Of a stretch of DNA of 64,000 nucleotides, positions 26,988-36,299 are shown piece by piece. Location: contig CAYMAI010000008.1 of assembly GCA_964388445.1 (NCBI GenBank), positions 62,001 to 126,000 of the forward strand. The letters are read 5' to 3'. Below the pieces are notes generated by a model, which saw only the letters and a list, made by a program, of their open reading frames with translations, made no database searches and was not told the origin of the DNA. Positions within the stretch are counted from its first letter, which is position 1, and each line of letters starts with the position of its first letter. The stretch comes from CAYMAI01 sp964388445. GTDB lineage: Bacteria > 4484-113 > JAGGVC01. The position numbers and the translations under genes are program-made.

Positions 26988-27875
26988 GTGAACCACGCGC
27001 TTCAGGAATTTATCGGCGGCGCCCGAAGGGCGGTGAACGCCGAACTCACACGGCTTACAAGCGGCTGGTACAACGTGCAGACGCTTCAGGAAGCCGTTTC
27101 TCACGCGCTTTGGGGCGGGAAAAGATTGCGGCCGATACTCGCGCTATTGTCCGCGAAAACAATCAAGCCCGGAATCGAAATCGAACCTTACATTCCGGTC
27201 GTGTGCGCGCTTGAACTTGTACATATATTTACTCTCGTTCACGACGATCTGCCCGAAATGGACGATGCGAAAACCCGACACGGCCACGATTGCACGCATA
27301 TCAAGTATGGTGCCGGAGTAGGTGTGCTGGCGGGAGATGCTCTATTAAATCAGGCTTTCGGCATTTTGCAATCCGTACTCATTCCGGAATTAAAGCCCGA
27401 ACGGCGGCTTGCGATTATCGGACATGTCGCGCGTGCCTGTGCAACGGTGGTGGAAGGTCAAGTGCTAGACCTCGAACTTGCCGGAAAAACAGCCGGCATC
27501 GAAGCAATCGAAAACCTGCATTTGATGAAAACCGCGGCGCTTTTGGAGGGATGCTGCCAAACAGGCGTCGAAATCGCCGGAGGCGGCGAAAAGGACGTTG
27601 CATGTTTATCCTCATTCGCGAGGCATTTCGGGCTTGCTTACCAAATAAAGGACGACCTATTAAGCTTTTCGGGAGACGAAAAAGTGGTTGGCAAATCGCT
27701 CAAGTCTGACGAGGAAAAGGAAAAACCTACCTATCCCAGGATCTTGGGCGAAAAAAAATCCTTTGAATATCTGGAATTTCACACTAGCGAAGCCATAAGT
27801 TCGATAGCTTGCTATGGAGACGGCGCGGAATTGCTGTCGGAACTGGCTCGCTGGGGCAAAAACAGGGATATGTAG
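26988..27875 (+). CDS. Polyprenyl (farnesyl/geranylgeranyl) diphosphate synthase
   Basis: A 295-residue trans-prenyltransferase that condenses IPP with allylic diphosphates. The first Asp-rich motif is DDLPEMDD (86-93), in the bacterial-FPPS style with two extra residues. The basic motif GGKRLRP is at 43-49. The second Asp-rich motif is reduced to KDDLLSF..DE rather than DDILD. It starts with GTG, has no visible SD sequence, and is followed 9 bases later by dxs, an ispA-dxs arrangement common in bacteria. It is probably the IspA enzyme; the product chain length is not certain. Confidence 0.92.
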   Translation: MNHALQEFIGGARRAVNAELTRLTSGWYNVQTLQEAVSHALWGGKRLRPILALLSAKTIKPGIEIEPYIPVVCALELVHIFTLVHDDLPEMDDAKTRHGHDCTHIKYGAGVGVLAGDALLNQAFGILQSVLIPELKPERRLAIIGHVARACATVVEGQVLDLELAGKTAGIEAIENLHLMKTAALLEGCCQTGVEIAGGGEKDVACLSSFARHFGLAYQIKDDLLSFSGDEKVVGKSLKSDEEKEKPTYPRILGEKKSFEYLEFHTSEAISSIACYGDGAELLSELARWGKNRDM

Positions 27876-27884
27876 TATCCTAAT

Positions 27885-29834
27885 ATGTCAGCCGCGAACA
27901 CTCCGGCAGACAACATAGCTATGGGCATACTTGAAAAAATAAACTCGCCGGCCGATTTGAAGCGGCTTGCGGGCGACGAATTGCAGCAGCTTGCCGACGA
28001 GCTGCGCGCATTTATTATCGCGAACGTCAGTGAATCCGGCGGCCATCTAGCGCCGTCGCTCGGAGCGCTCGAAATCATCGTCGCGCTTCATTACATTTTC
28101 GACTCTCCGTGGGACAGGATTATTTACGACACTGGCCACCAAGCATACGCCCACAAGATTATCTGCGGAAGACGCGACTCGTTCACGTCGCTTAGAAAAT
28201 ACGGCGGTATCGGCGGTTTTATTCGGCCGGAGGAGAGCGAACACGACATCTTCGAGGTAGGTCATGCATCGACCAGCATCGCCGCCGCAATGGGGTTTGC
28301 GCGAGCCGCCGAGCTGAAGGGTGAGGACCGGCACACTATCGCGCTAATCGGCGACGGAGCTATGACGGGCGGACTGGCGCTCGCGGCGATGAACAACAGC
28401 GAAATCGGCACCGGCAAGCTCATTGTCATCCTCAACGACAACGGCATGAGCATCGCGCCGAACGTGGGGAAAATCAGCCGTGTGCTTTCGAATCTTCGCC
28501 AGCGCACGGATATGCGGCTTTTGAACAGACTTATCGCCGACGTCGTAAAACTTATTCCCGTGGGCGGTAAAACGCTCGAAGAAGCGTGGACAAAACTCAA
28601 GCAGTCGCTTTTATATTTTGTCAGCCCGTACGCGTCGAAGGCAGTATTCGACTCGTGGGGTATGAAGTACTTCGGTCCCTATGACGGGCACGACTTGAAA
28701 AACTTAGTTAGGGTTTTCAAGAAAATCAAAGGCGTGGAAGGCCCTGCGCTTGTGCATTTGCTAACCGTCAAAGGAAAAGGTTACGTCCCCGCCGAAAAGC
28801 AGCCTACCGTATGGCACGGCGTCGGCAAGTTCAACAAAGTCGCCGGCAAAATAGAAAAGAAATCGTCCGTCAAATCCTATACGGAAATTTTCGCAGAAAC
28901 GCTGATCGACCTTGCGCACGAAGACAAACGAATCGTCGCTATCACCGCGGCGATGCCGCAGGGTACCGGCCTAGACAAATTCCAACAGCAGTTTCCCTCC
29001 AGATTTTTCGACGTCGGGATTGCTGAAGACTTCGCGGTTACTTTTGCCGCAGGGCTCGCAAAAAGCGGAATGAGGCCGGTCGCGGCAATTTATTCCACGT
29101 TTTTGCAGCGTGCATTCGACCAGGTGATACACGACGTCGGCATTCAAAATATTCCGGTCGTTTTCGCCCTCGACCGCGCCGGTCTTGTCGGCGAGGACGG
29201 CGCCACGCATCACGGATATTTCGATTTGTCATATTTAAACCTAATTCCGAACTACACGATTGCGGCGCCGTGCGACGAGGACGAGCTTCGCCACATGTTG
29301 CATACCGCGATTTTGCACGAAACAGGCCCGATATCCATCAGGTATCCGCGCGGAAGCGCGCTGGGCGTACCGCTTTCGGATAAGCTCGAAAAGCTGCGCA
29401 TCGGCTCATGGTCGGAAAAGCGAAAGGGCGACGCCGCCTGTGTAATCGCAATAGGCGCCATGGTCGGCGCATCGCTCGAGGCTGCTGAAAAACTTTCGGC
29501 AAAGGGTATAGAACTTGAAGTCGTCAACGCGCGGTTTCTTAAGCCGATGGACGAAGATTTTCTCGCCAAAATTCACGGAAAATTCCGACACGTTATTACG
29601 GTCGAAGAAAACATGAAAAAAGGGGGGCTTGGCGACGCCGTTCTCGGATGGATGACGGACCGCGCCGGAAAACCACCCAGAATTTTGAAAATCGGTTTGC
29701 CCGACCGATTTGTACTTCACGGAAACCAGAACGTGCTCAGAAAGGAACTCGGCCTCGACCCCTGCGGAATGGAAGCCTCTATCGAAGCATGGTTGAAAAC
29801 TCAGACAGAAATCAAACACTATGAAGTAATTTAG
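27885..29834 (+). CDS. dxs: 1-deoxy-D-xylulose-5-phosphate synthase
   Basis: A 649-residue thiamine-diphosphate enzyme making DXP from pyruvate and glyceraldehyde-3-phosphate, the first step of the MEP isoprenoid pathway. Visible features are His54 in SGGHLAPSLG, GHQAYAHKI (84-92) and the ThDP/Mg motif GDGAMTGG (156-163). The transketolase pyrimidine-binding domain follows (GIAEDFAVTFAAGLA, FLQRAFDQVIHDV), then the C-terminal domain. Its length is normal. It follows the prenyl synthase by 9 bases, so both ends of the FPP route are co-transcribed. No clear SD sequence is present. Confidence 0.96.
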   Translation: MSAANTPADNIAMGILEKINSPADLKRLAGDELQQLADELRAFIIANVSESGGHLAPSLGALEIIVALHYIFDSPWDRIIYDTGHQAYAHKIICGRRDSFTSLRKYGGIGGFIRPEESEHDIFEVGHASTSIAAAMGFARAAELKGEDRHTIALIGDGAMTGGLALAAMNNSEIGTGKLIVILNDNGMSIAPNVGKISRVLSNLRQRTDMRLLNRLIADVVKLIPVGGKTLEEAWTKLKQSLLYFVSPYASKAVFDSWGMKYFGPYDGHDLKNLVRVFKKIKGVEGPALVHLLTVKGKGYVPAEKQPTVWHGVGKFNKVAGKIEKKSSVKSYTEIFAETLIDLAHEDKRIVAITAAMPQGTGLDKFQQQFPSRFFDVGIAEDFAVTFAAGLAKSGMRPVAAIYSTFLQRAFDQVIHDVGIQNIPVVFALDRAGLVGEDGATHHGYFDLSYLNLIPNYTIAAPCDEDELRHMLHTAILHETGPISIRYPRGSALGVPLSDKLEKLRIGSWSEKRKGDAACVIAIGAMVGASLEAAEKLSAKGIELEVVNARFLKPMDEDFLAKIHGKFRHVITVEENMKKGGLGDAVLGWMTDRAGKPPRILKIGLPDRFVLHGNQNVLRKELGLDPCGMEASIEAWLKTQTEIKHYEVI

Positions 29835-29900
29835 CCGACTCGAATCGCTCGCCTTACCCCACTCAAATCCGTTCCCCAAAATGTTACAATATTTAAAGGT

Positions 29901-30671
29901 ATGACGCCACTACTATTTCTTGCGCGCGCAGCTTTGGTCTACATAGCTCTGCAGGCGATTTTCGTTGTAATCGTAAAGTTCCTGCCCAAAACAGGCCTTC
30001 CCGGTCAAGTAAAACGCGTCGTCGTTGTCAACATTGTCAATCACCTTTTCTATATCGGCGTTGCCTCGCTCGGAATCGCGCTTTCGCCCGAAGCCGCAAA
30101 GATTACCGCCGCCGGCGCGATTTGGGCGGCCCCAGCCGGAATCGCTTTGGGTTTCTTTTTCTTTGTATCCTTCGAAGTGGCATCGAGGCTCGGCAGGAAA
30201 ATCATGGGACAGGTATTGTTCGACCTTCAGGAGCTTGCCGTATCGCCTATTTTTCCCCGCCATATTTTGGTGCCGGGGCTTTTCAATTACGTAGTTTTGA
30301 AGCCGCTGTCGGAAGAGCTGCTTTTCCGGGGCGTAATGATAGGAGTGCTTTCTACCCAAATACACTGGGGCGTCGCGATTCTATTGACGGTTATCGTCGA
30401 AAATCTCCGCTATCCTCAGCTTACGTGGCTTGGGAAAAATACGCTTCGAGCCATTATTCCCGGCCTCTTGTTCCTAATTTCTCCCACAATACTCTTAACA
30501 ATGGCGATGGGTATCATGGCGCATGCGCTCGGCGCAGTCGCACAAACTTCGAGAGTGCGAAAACTGGCCGAATCGCTCGGCGGCAAAACCGGCGAAAAGG
30601 AAATCGCCGAATTTCTGACCCGCCAGGCCTCAACAGGAAAAACCGGAAACAAAAGCGACAAGGAAAGCTGA
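29901..30671 (+). CDS. CPBP-family intramembrane metalloprotease-like protein
   Basis: A 256-residue polytopic membrane protein. The CPBP/CAAX-protease motif EExxxR is seen in LSEELLFRGV (about 139-145) and the later His-containing helix in MGIMAHALGAV (about 207). Members are glutamate/histidine intramembrane proteases or bacteriocin-immunity proteins. The substrate cannot be inferred. A TACAAT box at 29885-29890 lies 10 bases before the ATG, so the leader may be only a few bases long. It follows dxs by 66 bases. Confidence 0.8.
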   Translation: MTPLLFLARAALVYIALQAIFVVIVKFLPKTGLPGQVKRVVVVNIVNHLFYIGVASLGIALSPEAAKITAAGAIWAAPAGIALGFFFFVSFEVASRLGRKIMGQVLFDLQELAVSPIFPRHILVPGLFNYVVLKPLSEELLFRGVMIGVLSTQIHWGVAILLTVIVENLRYPQLTWLGKNTLRAIIPGLLFLISPTILLTMAMGIMAHALGAVAQTSRVRKLAESLGGKTGEKEIAEFLTRQASTGKTGNKSDKES

Positions 30672-30805
30672 AGTCAGTCGGATTATCGAACGCGAAGCTG
30701 CCGTTTTAAAAAACGCGATAAGGGCTGTGGATAACTCGTGGACAACTTTGAAACCGGCAGCGGGAAAGCGGACTTGCAAAACTTTGAACTTTTTTCCGCC
30801 GCGGT

Positions 30806-30833
30806 TTGCATTTGCGGATAAGTATGCTATTAT
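30806..30833 (+). promoter_or_regulatory. Promoter of the secreted hypothetical gene at 30872
   Basis: TTGCAT (30806-30811) and TATTAT (30828-30833) are 16 bases apart. The start is expected near 30840, and the leader contains gaggagc ahead of the ATG at 30872. Confidence 0.5.
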
Positions 30834-30871
30834 CGGTCGTCTAAATTTGCTGTTTTTCGAGGAGCGGCTAG

Positions 30872-31774
30872 ATGAGAACGCTTGCCATTGTTCTGATTCT
30901 TACTTTTGCCCTCGCCGGTCAGGCGGTTGGACAAGGTTTGAGCGTTTATGATTTTTATCAGCCAATCGGCTCTCGCACGGCGAAGAGCTACCGGTACGCG
31001 CTCGAGCATTTTCACGGACAACGTTTCAATCTTTACCAGAACAAACATCTCGGCTATCAGATTAACGGATACCTTTACACCCGCGAAATGGTCGCCGACC
31101 ACATCCAAGCCTTGATCGACGAATTCAACCTAACCGAGCCTTCTGACGTGCAGCGGCTTATCGACCGGTATGCATACTACACTCCGGAAGAGGGCCAGCT
31201 TTTGGTCTTTACCTATTTCGAAGGCCCGCACATGCAAAACCGTTTCTACAAGGATTTGCTCGACGATTGGCCCAATCATGTTTACTTCGAATTCGGAGTC
31301 CAGCAGATTCAAAACCGCATCGAGGAATATCGCAGACGGGTCGAGCATTACGGCGAAGAACCCGCGGCTGACGATTTGGTTTTCAACGGCGGAACATATC
31401 CTATAAGCTTCGATTATTCCGAAGATTGGATTTGGACGATAAGACCCGAATTCGGCGGCCTCGAATACCGCCGGGTGCCGAACGCCTACGAATGCAGATT
31501 CGAATTCTGGTTCAGTGAATCGGATAAACAGCTCATTCGAGACCTCGTGGACAACAAAATCATACCCACAATGCGCGTCGTATCCGGACGTTCAGACCTA
31601 TTCGGCTTCAAGGAGTTCGACAAGCGCTTCGTAAGCTGGGTCGTTCTTACCGTAGATCCCGATTACTTCGGCGACGTGATGTACGCACAGCGCGACAAGA
31701 TGTGGGACGGTGCGGGTATCACCGATCCGAAACCCAACCGTGGCAAAAAGCGCAGCTTTTTCAGCAAGCGGTAG
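30872..31774 (+). CDS. Secreted hypothetical protein
   Basis: A 300-residue exported protein with a signal peptide (MRTLAIVLILTFALAGQAVG). The mature part is rich in Tyr, Phe and charged residues (YRYALEHFHGQRFNLYQNK, YFEFGVQQIQNRIEEYRRRVEHYGEE) and ends in a basic tail (PNRGKKRSFFSKR). No known domain is recognised. It has its own promoter and a strong intrinsic terminator, so it is a single-gene transcript. The start follows gaggagc at 6 bases. Confidence 0.8.
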   Translation: MRTLAIVLILTFALAGQAVGQGLSVYDFYQPIGSRTAKSYRYALEHFHGQRFNLYQNKHLGYQINGYLYTREMVADHIQALIDEFNLTEPSDVQRLIDRYAYYTPEEGQLLVFTYFEGPHMQNRFYKDLLDDWPNHVYFEFGVQQIQNRIEEYRRRVEHYGEEPAADDLVFNGGTYPISFDYSEDWIWTIRPEFGGLEYRRVPNAYECRFEFWFSESDKQLIRDLVDNKIIPTMRVVSGRSDLFGFKEFDKRFVSWVVLTVDPDYFGDVMYAQRDKMWDGAGITDPKPNRGKKRSFFSKR

Positions 31775-31800
31775 ATAGTTTCCAAAACTGAATTACATTA

Positions 31801-31828
31801 GCCCGGACGATGTCCGGGCTTTTTTTTT
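31801..31828 (+). terminator. Rho-independent terminator
   Basis: GCCCGGAC (31801-31808) and GTCCGGGC (31812-31819) form a perfect 8-bp stem with a 3-base loop. Nine T follow (31820-31828). It ends the gene at 30872-31774. Confidence 0.95.
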
Positions 31829-31845
31829 GAACTTACGAATTTCGA

Positions 31846-31919
31846 TTGATATTTGTTTTTGCATGATATTATTTGACCGTAACCGGAAATCCGGCGGTAA
31901 CCGGCCCGCCTGACGGGCC
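31846..31919 (+). promoter_or_regulatory. Promoter and structured leader of the dockerin/PKD lipoprotein gene
   Basis: TTGATA (31846-31851) and TATTAT (31867-31872) are 15 bases apart, slightly short. The leader has a repeated gtaaccgg element around 31879-31904 and a hairpin GGCCCG/CGGGCC (31903-31908, 31914-31919), 19 bases before the ATG. No known riboswitch pattern is recognised. Confidence 0.4.
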
Positions 31920-31938
31920 ACGAATGGAGGATGGGGAG

Positions 31939-34509
31939 ATGTATTCGAGTTCGTTTCGCGTGAAATGCGCACTTTCGGTCGCTGGTGTGTTGATTTTGTT
32001 TGTCGCCGGTTGCGGAGCGGCAGAGAAAAATTCGAGTAAGCTCGAAAGCGGAGAACCTGTTTTGGATTCCGCACCATATTCGCTCGCCCCGATTCAAGAC
32101 GAATTAACTATTGCAGAGCTTTTCGCGGAAATAGAAACCGCGCCTGCGCCGGTCGAGTTGTTGAGCGAACGATTCGAGCTTTTGAAAGGGGAGCTTGTTA
32201 AACGCCTTCTCGAAACCGGCAGGCAAAGATTTGCGAAAGCCGTACCCTCAGGCGGGGCAGGAAAAGTAACCGACCTCGAATATGCACCGGAATCGCGCAT
32301 GCTAACGTGGACCTATAAAAATCTCGGCGATTACGACGGCAGCGGAGAAGTAGGCATTTCCGATATCACGCCGATAGCTTTGAAATGTCTTGCACGTACG
32401 AACGACGGCGCGGGTAACGACGCGGAAGAGGCTTGGATTGACGGCGATGAAAACGGCGAAGTTAGAATCAGCGACATCACACCGATAGCGCAAAATTATC
32501 TTGCCGAAGTAAAAGGATACAGGATAATTACTTCCATTTCCCAAACGTCGGATTTCAAAGTAATCGGCCAAGCGCTGTATCCTCACAACGCAATGGCCGG
32601 TTTTCCGATAAGATTGAGCATCGAGATTCCGGAAGGCGCACAGCTTTATGTGTGGGTTCAGCCATACGATTCGTCGGGCAAAACTGGCCAAATGAGCAAT
32701 TCGGTCATCTGCGCGGAAATCGAAGATCCGCCCGTTATCAATTCGGTTTCTCCGCTTTCCGGCGGCGACGGCGAAGAAGTTCAATTTTCCGCCGAGGTTT
32801 CGGGCGGACAAACGTACGCGACCTATACATGGAATTTCGGAGGCGGAGCAACCCCTAATATTTCCATCGAAGTTTCGCCTACCGTGCTGCTCGGTCCTTC
32901 GGGAGTGCATTCCGCCTCGCTTACGGTAACAAACACGGGTGGCAGCGATGTTTTCGAATTCGAGTACGAAGTCGGTCCGAAGCCGCCCGAAATCGATTCC
33001 GTCATGCCGCTTTCCGGCTTAAAAAGCCAACCCGTCACTTTCGAAGCCGCTGTCACCGGCAGCGCTCCGATGACGTACGTATGGAATTTCGGCGGCGGCG
33101 CATTGCCGAATACCAGCTCGGATGAATCGCCGGAAGTCGCCCTTTCGAGCGTAAAAGGCGTTTACTCGGCGAATCTGACGGTCTCGAACGCCTACGGCAA
33201 TGCGGAATTTCCCTTCGAGCTAATTGTCAGCGGCCAGCCGCCGGTTGCGAAATGCTCTGCAACTCCGGTCGGCGGCACGCCGCCTCTTTCCGTCACGCTT
33301 CGCTCCAGCGGTTCGTTCGACCCCGACGGCACCATCGTCAAGTACGAGTGGGATTTCGATGACGGAGCCGGCTTTCAAGACTTTACATCGACGAACGGAT
33401 TGGCGAATAAAACTTTCACTTCCACGGGTTATTACGACGCCGTATTGAGAGTGACTGACAACGAGGAAGATTTCGCTACCGCGCAGGTACAAATACAAGT
33501 CTTCAGCTTGCCGCCCGGAAGTTGGCAGAAAACGAAAGTAGACACGAACTCCGGCATAAACTGCTTTAATGGCTCGATCGACGTGACAAACGACGGCAAG
33601 CCATGGATGGTATACCGCTTGGTGAAAACGCTGGAATCCGAGCTTAAACTGGCTCACTACAACGGCAACATGTGGATTTACGATAAGCCGGAGGCAGTCG
33701 CAGGCGGCACAAGCTATAGATATTCCTCCGTTAAGGTTTCTTCGACGGGCGATCCTTACGTCTATTATGCGAGCGGCTTCCCCGATCAAGCCGTCAAACT
33801 ATCATGGAAATCTGGGGGCTATTGGTATCACTCGGTTATTGCGGAACCTATCTATTGTTACACGGGCATTATGTTCGATTTGGATTCGACCGATACACCC
33901 CATTTGGCTTACAAAGATACCGGAGACCTATATTACGTTACAAAGTCCGGAACAGATTGGGATATCCAGCACTTCGCCCACGGCGGAGATCCGTTTCTGG
34001 TAGTCGGCCCCGGAGGCAATCCGCACGTACTTTACCCCGGCTTGTATGGACATTACTATTACACTTTCTGGAATGGCACGGCATGGATTACCGAATACCT
34101 CAACGATTTTTCTGATGGTAACGGTCTCGAATTCGGCACACTTGCGATTGATTCGAATGGAAATCCGCATATGTCTTTCGGTTACAACACGATTTTTTAT
34201 ATGCATAAAAACGCTTCAGGCTGGCAATTCCAATTGATTCCTCTTTCGCAATCGTCCAGCGACGCCTGGATAGCGGTGGACAGTCAAAACGCGCCTTGCA
34301 TCAGTTTTGCAATGGCGGTAGGCGGCACGGGCAGACACGTTTATTACATGAGGAAAAACTCCGAAGGAATGTGGGCTTGGCGGCCGGTGCAAGAAAGCGG
34401 CTATAACAACCAAACAAGGCTTGCTATTGACTCTTCGAACAGGGCTCACATTAGTTTCTATAACGAAACTTTGAAGGAAGTCTGGTACGCGAAGTGGATT
34501 CCCGGTTAA
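31939..34509 (+). CDS. Large lipoprotein: N-terminal dockerin pair, Ig/PKD domains, propeller-like C-terminus
   Basis: An 856-residue lipoprotein (signal ending FVAGC, Cys about 25). After a helical segment comes a tandem dockerin-like pair (about 130-190): GDYDGSGEVGISDITPIA and DGDENGEVRISDITPIAQNYL, each a DxDxxGxVxIxDI calcium loop. Two Ig-like repeats begin INSVSPLSGG and IDSVMPLSGL, with WNFGGGA..PN motifs. A PKD domain follows (FDPDGTIVKYEWDFDDG). The last 330 residues form Trp/Tyr-rich repeats (DSTDTPHLAY, GPGGNPHVLYPG, DSNGNPHMSFG) typical of a beta-propeller. The start follows ggaggatggggag. Dockerins normally sit at the C-terminus of secreted enzymes, so their place behind a lipid anchor is odd. 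Binding partner unknown. Confidence 0.88.
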   Translation: MYSSSFRVKCALSVAGVLILFVAGCGAAEKNSSKLESGEPVLDSAPYSLAPIQDELTIAELFAEIETAPAPVELLSERFELLKGELVKRLLETGRQRFAKAVPSGGAGKVTDLEYAPESRMLTWTYKNLGDYDGSGEVGISDITPIALKCLARTNDGAGNDAEEAWIDGDENGEVRISDITPIAQNYLAEVKGYRIITSISQTSDFKVIGQALYPHNAMAGFPIRLSIEIPEGAQLYVWVQPYDSSGKTGQMSNSVICAEIEDPPVINSVSPLSGGDGEEVQFSAEVSGGQTYATYTWNFGGGATPNISIEVSPTVLLGPSGVHSASLTVTNTGGSDVFEFEYEVGPKPPEIDSVMPLSGLKSQPVTFEAAVTGSAPMTYVWNFGGGALPNTSSDESPEVALSSVKGVYSANLTVSNAYGNAEFPFELIVSGQPPVAKCSATPVGGTPPLSVTLRSSGSFDPDGTIVKYEWDFDDGAGFQDFTSTNGLANKTFTSTGYYDAVLRVTDNEEDFATAQVQIQVFSLPPGSWQKTKVDTNSGINCFNGSIDVTNDGKPWMVYRLVKTLESELKLAHYNGNMWIYDKPEAVAGGTSYRYSSVKVSSTGDPYVYYASGFPDQAVKLSWKSGGYWYHSVIAEPIYCYTGIMFDLDSTDTPHLAYKDTGDLYYVTKSGTDWDIQHFAHGGDPFLVVGPGGNPHVLYPGLYGHYYYTFWNGTAWITEYLNDFSDGNGLEFGTLAIDSNGNPHMSFGYNTIFYMHKNASGWQFQLIPLSQSSSDAWIAVDSQNAPCISFAMAVGGTGRHVYYMRKNSEGMWAWRPVQESGYNNQTRLAIDSSNRAHISFYNETLKEVWYAKWIPG

Positions 34510-34620
34510 AGCAGGCCGAATCGGCAGCCCAATTGTCGGATTTTTGCGCTTTGGATTTCGCCGTTTCGGACTATTGCGGGTAATTAACCGCGGCGCAAAC
34601 TTGCGCACAGTCAAAACGAA

Positions 34621-35298
34621 ATGCAAACTACTCGAAGATTCATCGAAAAATGCGGCGGCGTTTGGGATAAATCCCAACGCCATCCGTTCGTTGACGCTCT
34701 CGGCAGCGGGACGCTCGGTCTCGATAAATTCGCCTTTTATTTAAAACAAGATTACCTATATTTGATCGCTTATTCGCGCGTTCTCGCGCTGGCGGTATAT
34801 AAAGCTCCGAATTTGCCGCTGATGAACGAATTCGCGTCGCTACTATCGGCAACGCTAAACAGCGAGATGGCTCTTCATCGCGCATATGCCGCAAAATTCG
34901 GCATTTCCGAAGCCGCGCTTGAAAGCGAAAAACCTGCTCCGTCGATGCTCGCATATACGAGCTTTATGCTCGACGTTGCATTACGCGATGGCTTCTCGGC
35001 GAACATCGCCTGCCTTTTGCCATGCGCTATCGGATATGCCGAAATCGGCGGGCGCCTGCTCGCCGAGTCGGCCGGAAACGGCTCGCTAGAATCCAATCCG
35101 TTTCGGGAGTGGATCGAAACGTATTCATCGAAAGAGTTCAGCGACTACGCCGTCTTTCTGGAAAAAACATTCGACGAAATCGCAGAGGGAATTACACCCC
35201 CGGAATCGGACACTCTGTTCGAAGTTTTTTTGGCTTCGACGAAATACGAATGGATGTTTTGGGAAATGTCGTGGACGAACGAAACCTGGCCTATATAG
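34621..35298 (+). CDS. tenA: TenA-family aminopyrimidine aminohydrolase / thiaminase II
   Basis: A 225-residue all-helical enzyme of thiamine salvage that hydrolyses thiamine-breakdown aminopyrimidines to HMP. Active-site residues match B. subtilis TenA: Asp44 (KQDYLYL), Cys135 nucleophile in LLPCAIGY, Tyr139, and a Glu in the C-terminal KYEWMFWEM helix. No thiamine gene or TPP-riboswitch pattern is adjacent. The ATG has no clear SD sequence; the next in-frame Met is well inside the fold. It lies between a secreted lipoprotein and a convergent TPR gene. Confidence 0.9.
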   Translation: MQTTRRFIEKCGGVWDKSQRHPFVDALGSGTLGLDKFAFYLKQDYLYLIAYSRVLALAVYKAPNLPLMNEFASLLSATLNSEMALHRAYAAKFGISEAALESEKPAPSMLAYTSFMLDVALRDGFSANIACLLPCAIGYAEIGGRLLAESAGNGSLESNPFREWIETYSSKEFSDYAVFLEKTFDEIAEGITPPESDTLFEVFLASTKYEWMFWEMSWTNETWPI

Positions 35299-35346
35299 AT
35301 AAGGCCGGACAAATGGTCATTGGCGGTTTCAAAATGAAAAATACGG

Positions 35347-36162
35347 CTAACCGGATTTCTTTGCGTCTTCGGCTTGTTTGATAAGCTGGTCGATGCTGTC
35401 CTTCATCATGCCGTCCGTCGCGATGGTCTTAGCCTTTTGCAGCGTAGAAATCGCGCCGTCATAATCGCCGTTCGCGAGAAACACGAGCGCATAGTTGAAA
35501 ACCGGCTCCGGCAACGCAGGGTCCAGGCTCATCGCCGTCGTGAAATGCTCGGACGCGTGGCCCATATCGCCCTTCTGAAAATACATCGCGCCAATATCCG
35601 TATGCACGAGCGCATCGTCCGGAATAATGGCCAAATATCTTTCGTAATATTCGATTGCCTGATCGGCGCGTTGAATGTCGTAATACATATGTCCCAGCTC
35701 TTTCAGCGCGTCCGTATCCTGCGGATCTTTTTCAACCCGTTCCTTTAAGTCGCCCAGCTTCTCCATAATCCCTTCCGGCATCGCACCGGGAGGCATTCCC
35801 GCATGCGGATCGCCGGATGCGCCTGCACCGCCGCCCGCGCCCATCCCTTCTATCGGCGGATGACCTTCGGGCAACGAACCTTGCATGGTCGCGCCGGTCC
35901 CACCGCCGCCCGCGGCGGACATTCTCGTTTCCGCCCGTTCGTCTTCGGCTTTGGGCTGAATCATCCACCAGACCACCGCGACGATGGCGATGACCAAAAT
36001 CCAAGTACCAATCGCTCCGCCGTTTCCGGCGGCGGACGCGGGACGTGCGGCTTTCGCCGCTATGTTAATCGGCTTACCGGCCGAAAGCTCCACGCCGCAA
36101 TGCGGACAGCGGCTTGGAGATTCGCTTGGCGGCCTGTGCTCGCCGTTATTTGCCTCTGACAT
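35347..36162 (-). CDS. Membrane-anchored TPR protein
   Basis: A 271-residue protein. An N-terminal CPHC knuckle (residues 19-22, only half a zinc ribbon) precedes one membrane helix (about 50-68: GTWILVIAIVAVVWWMI). A Gly/Ala/Met-rich linker and at least three tetratricopeptide repeats (about 140-265) follow, for example DALKELGHMYYDIQRADQAIEYYERYLAI and ALVHTDIGAMYFQKGDMGHASEHF. TPRs mediate protein contacts; it resembles cytochrome-c-biogenesis or assembly TPR proteins, but no such neighbours are present. It is divergent from the propeller gene at 36300. Confidence 0.85.
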   Translation of the reverse strand: MSEANNGEHRPPSESPSRCPHCGVELSAGKPINIAAKAARPASAAGNGGAIGTWILVIAIVAVVWWMIQPKAEDERAETRMSAAGGGGTGATMQGSLPEGHPPIEGMGAGGGAGASGDPHAGMPPGAMPEGIMEKLGDLKERVEKDPQDTDALKELGHMYYDIQRADQAIEYYERYLAIIPDDALVHTDIGAMYFQKGDMGHASEHFTTAMSLDPALPEPVFNYALVFLANGDYDGAISTLQKAKTIATDGMMKDSIDQLIKQAEDAKKSG

Positions 36163-36287
36163 AAATTCCTCCGTAAGTATTGAGCGGATATGGACCGCCC
36201 GGCGGATTACATAATACCAGTAATACGCATCGTGTATCGGAGATTGTACTCGCCGCCGATGCGTCTTTCCGCTATCACAAGCTGATG

Positions 36288-36293
36288 TATAAT
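36288..36293 (+). promoter_or_regulatory. TATAAT -10 box placed for leaderless transcription
   Basis: A perfect TATAAT ends 6 bases before an in-frame GTG at 36300 and overlaps the only nearby ATG (36285). Transcription would therefore begin at or next to the GTG. No good -35 is visible. Confidence 0.5.
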
Positions 36294-36299
36294 TCGATT

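Noticed and set aside
30726..30734. TGTGGATAA, a perfect DnaA-box match
   Set aside because: A single box, with no cluster, AT-rich unwinding element, dnaA or dnaN nearby. gyrB/gyrA presence alone does not make an origin.
34510..34620. TPP riboswitch before tenA
   Set aside because: The leader lacks the conserved TPP riboswitch core (CTGAGA ... ACCTGA).
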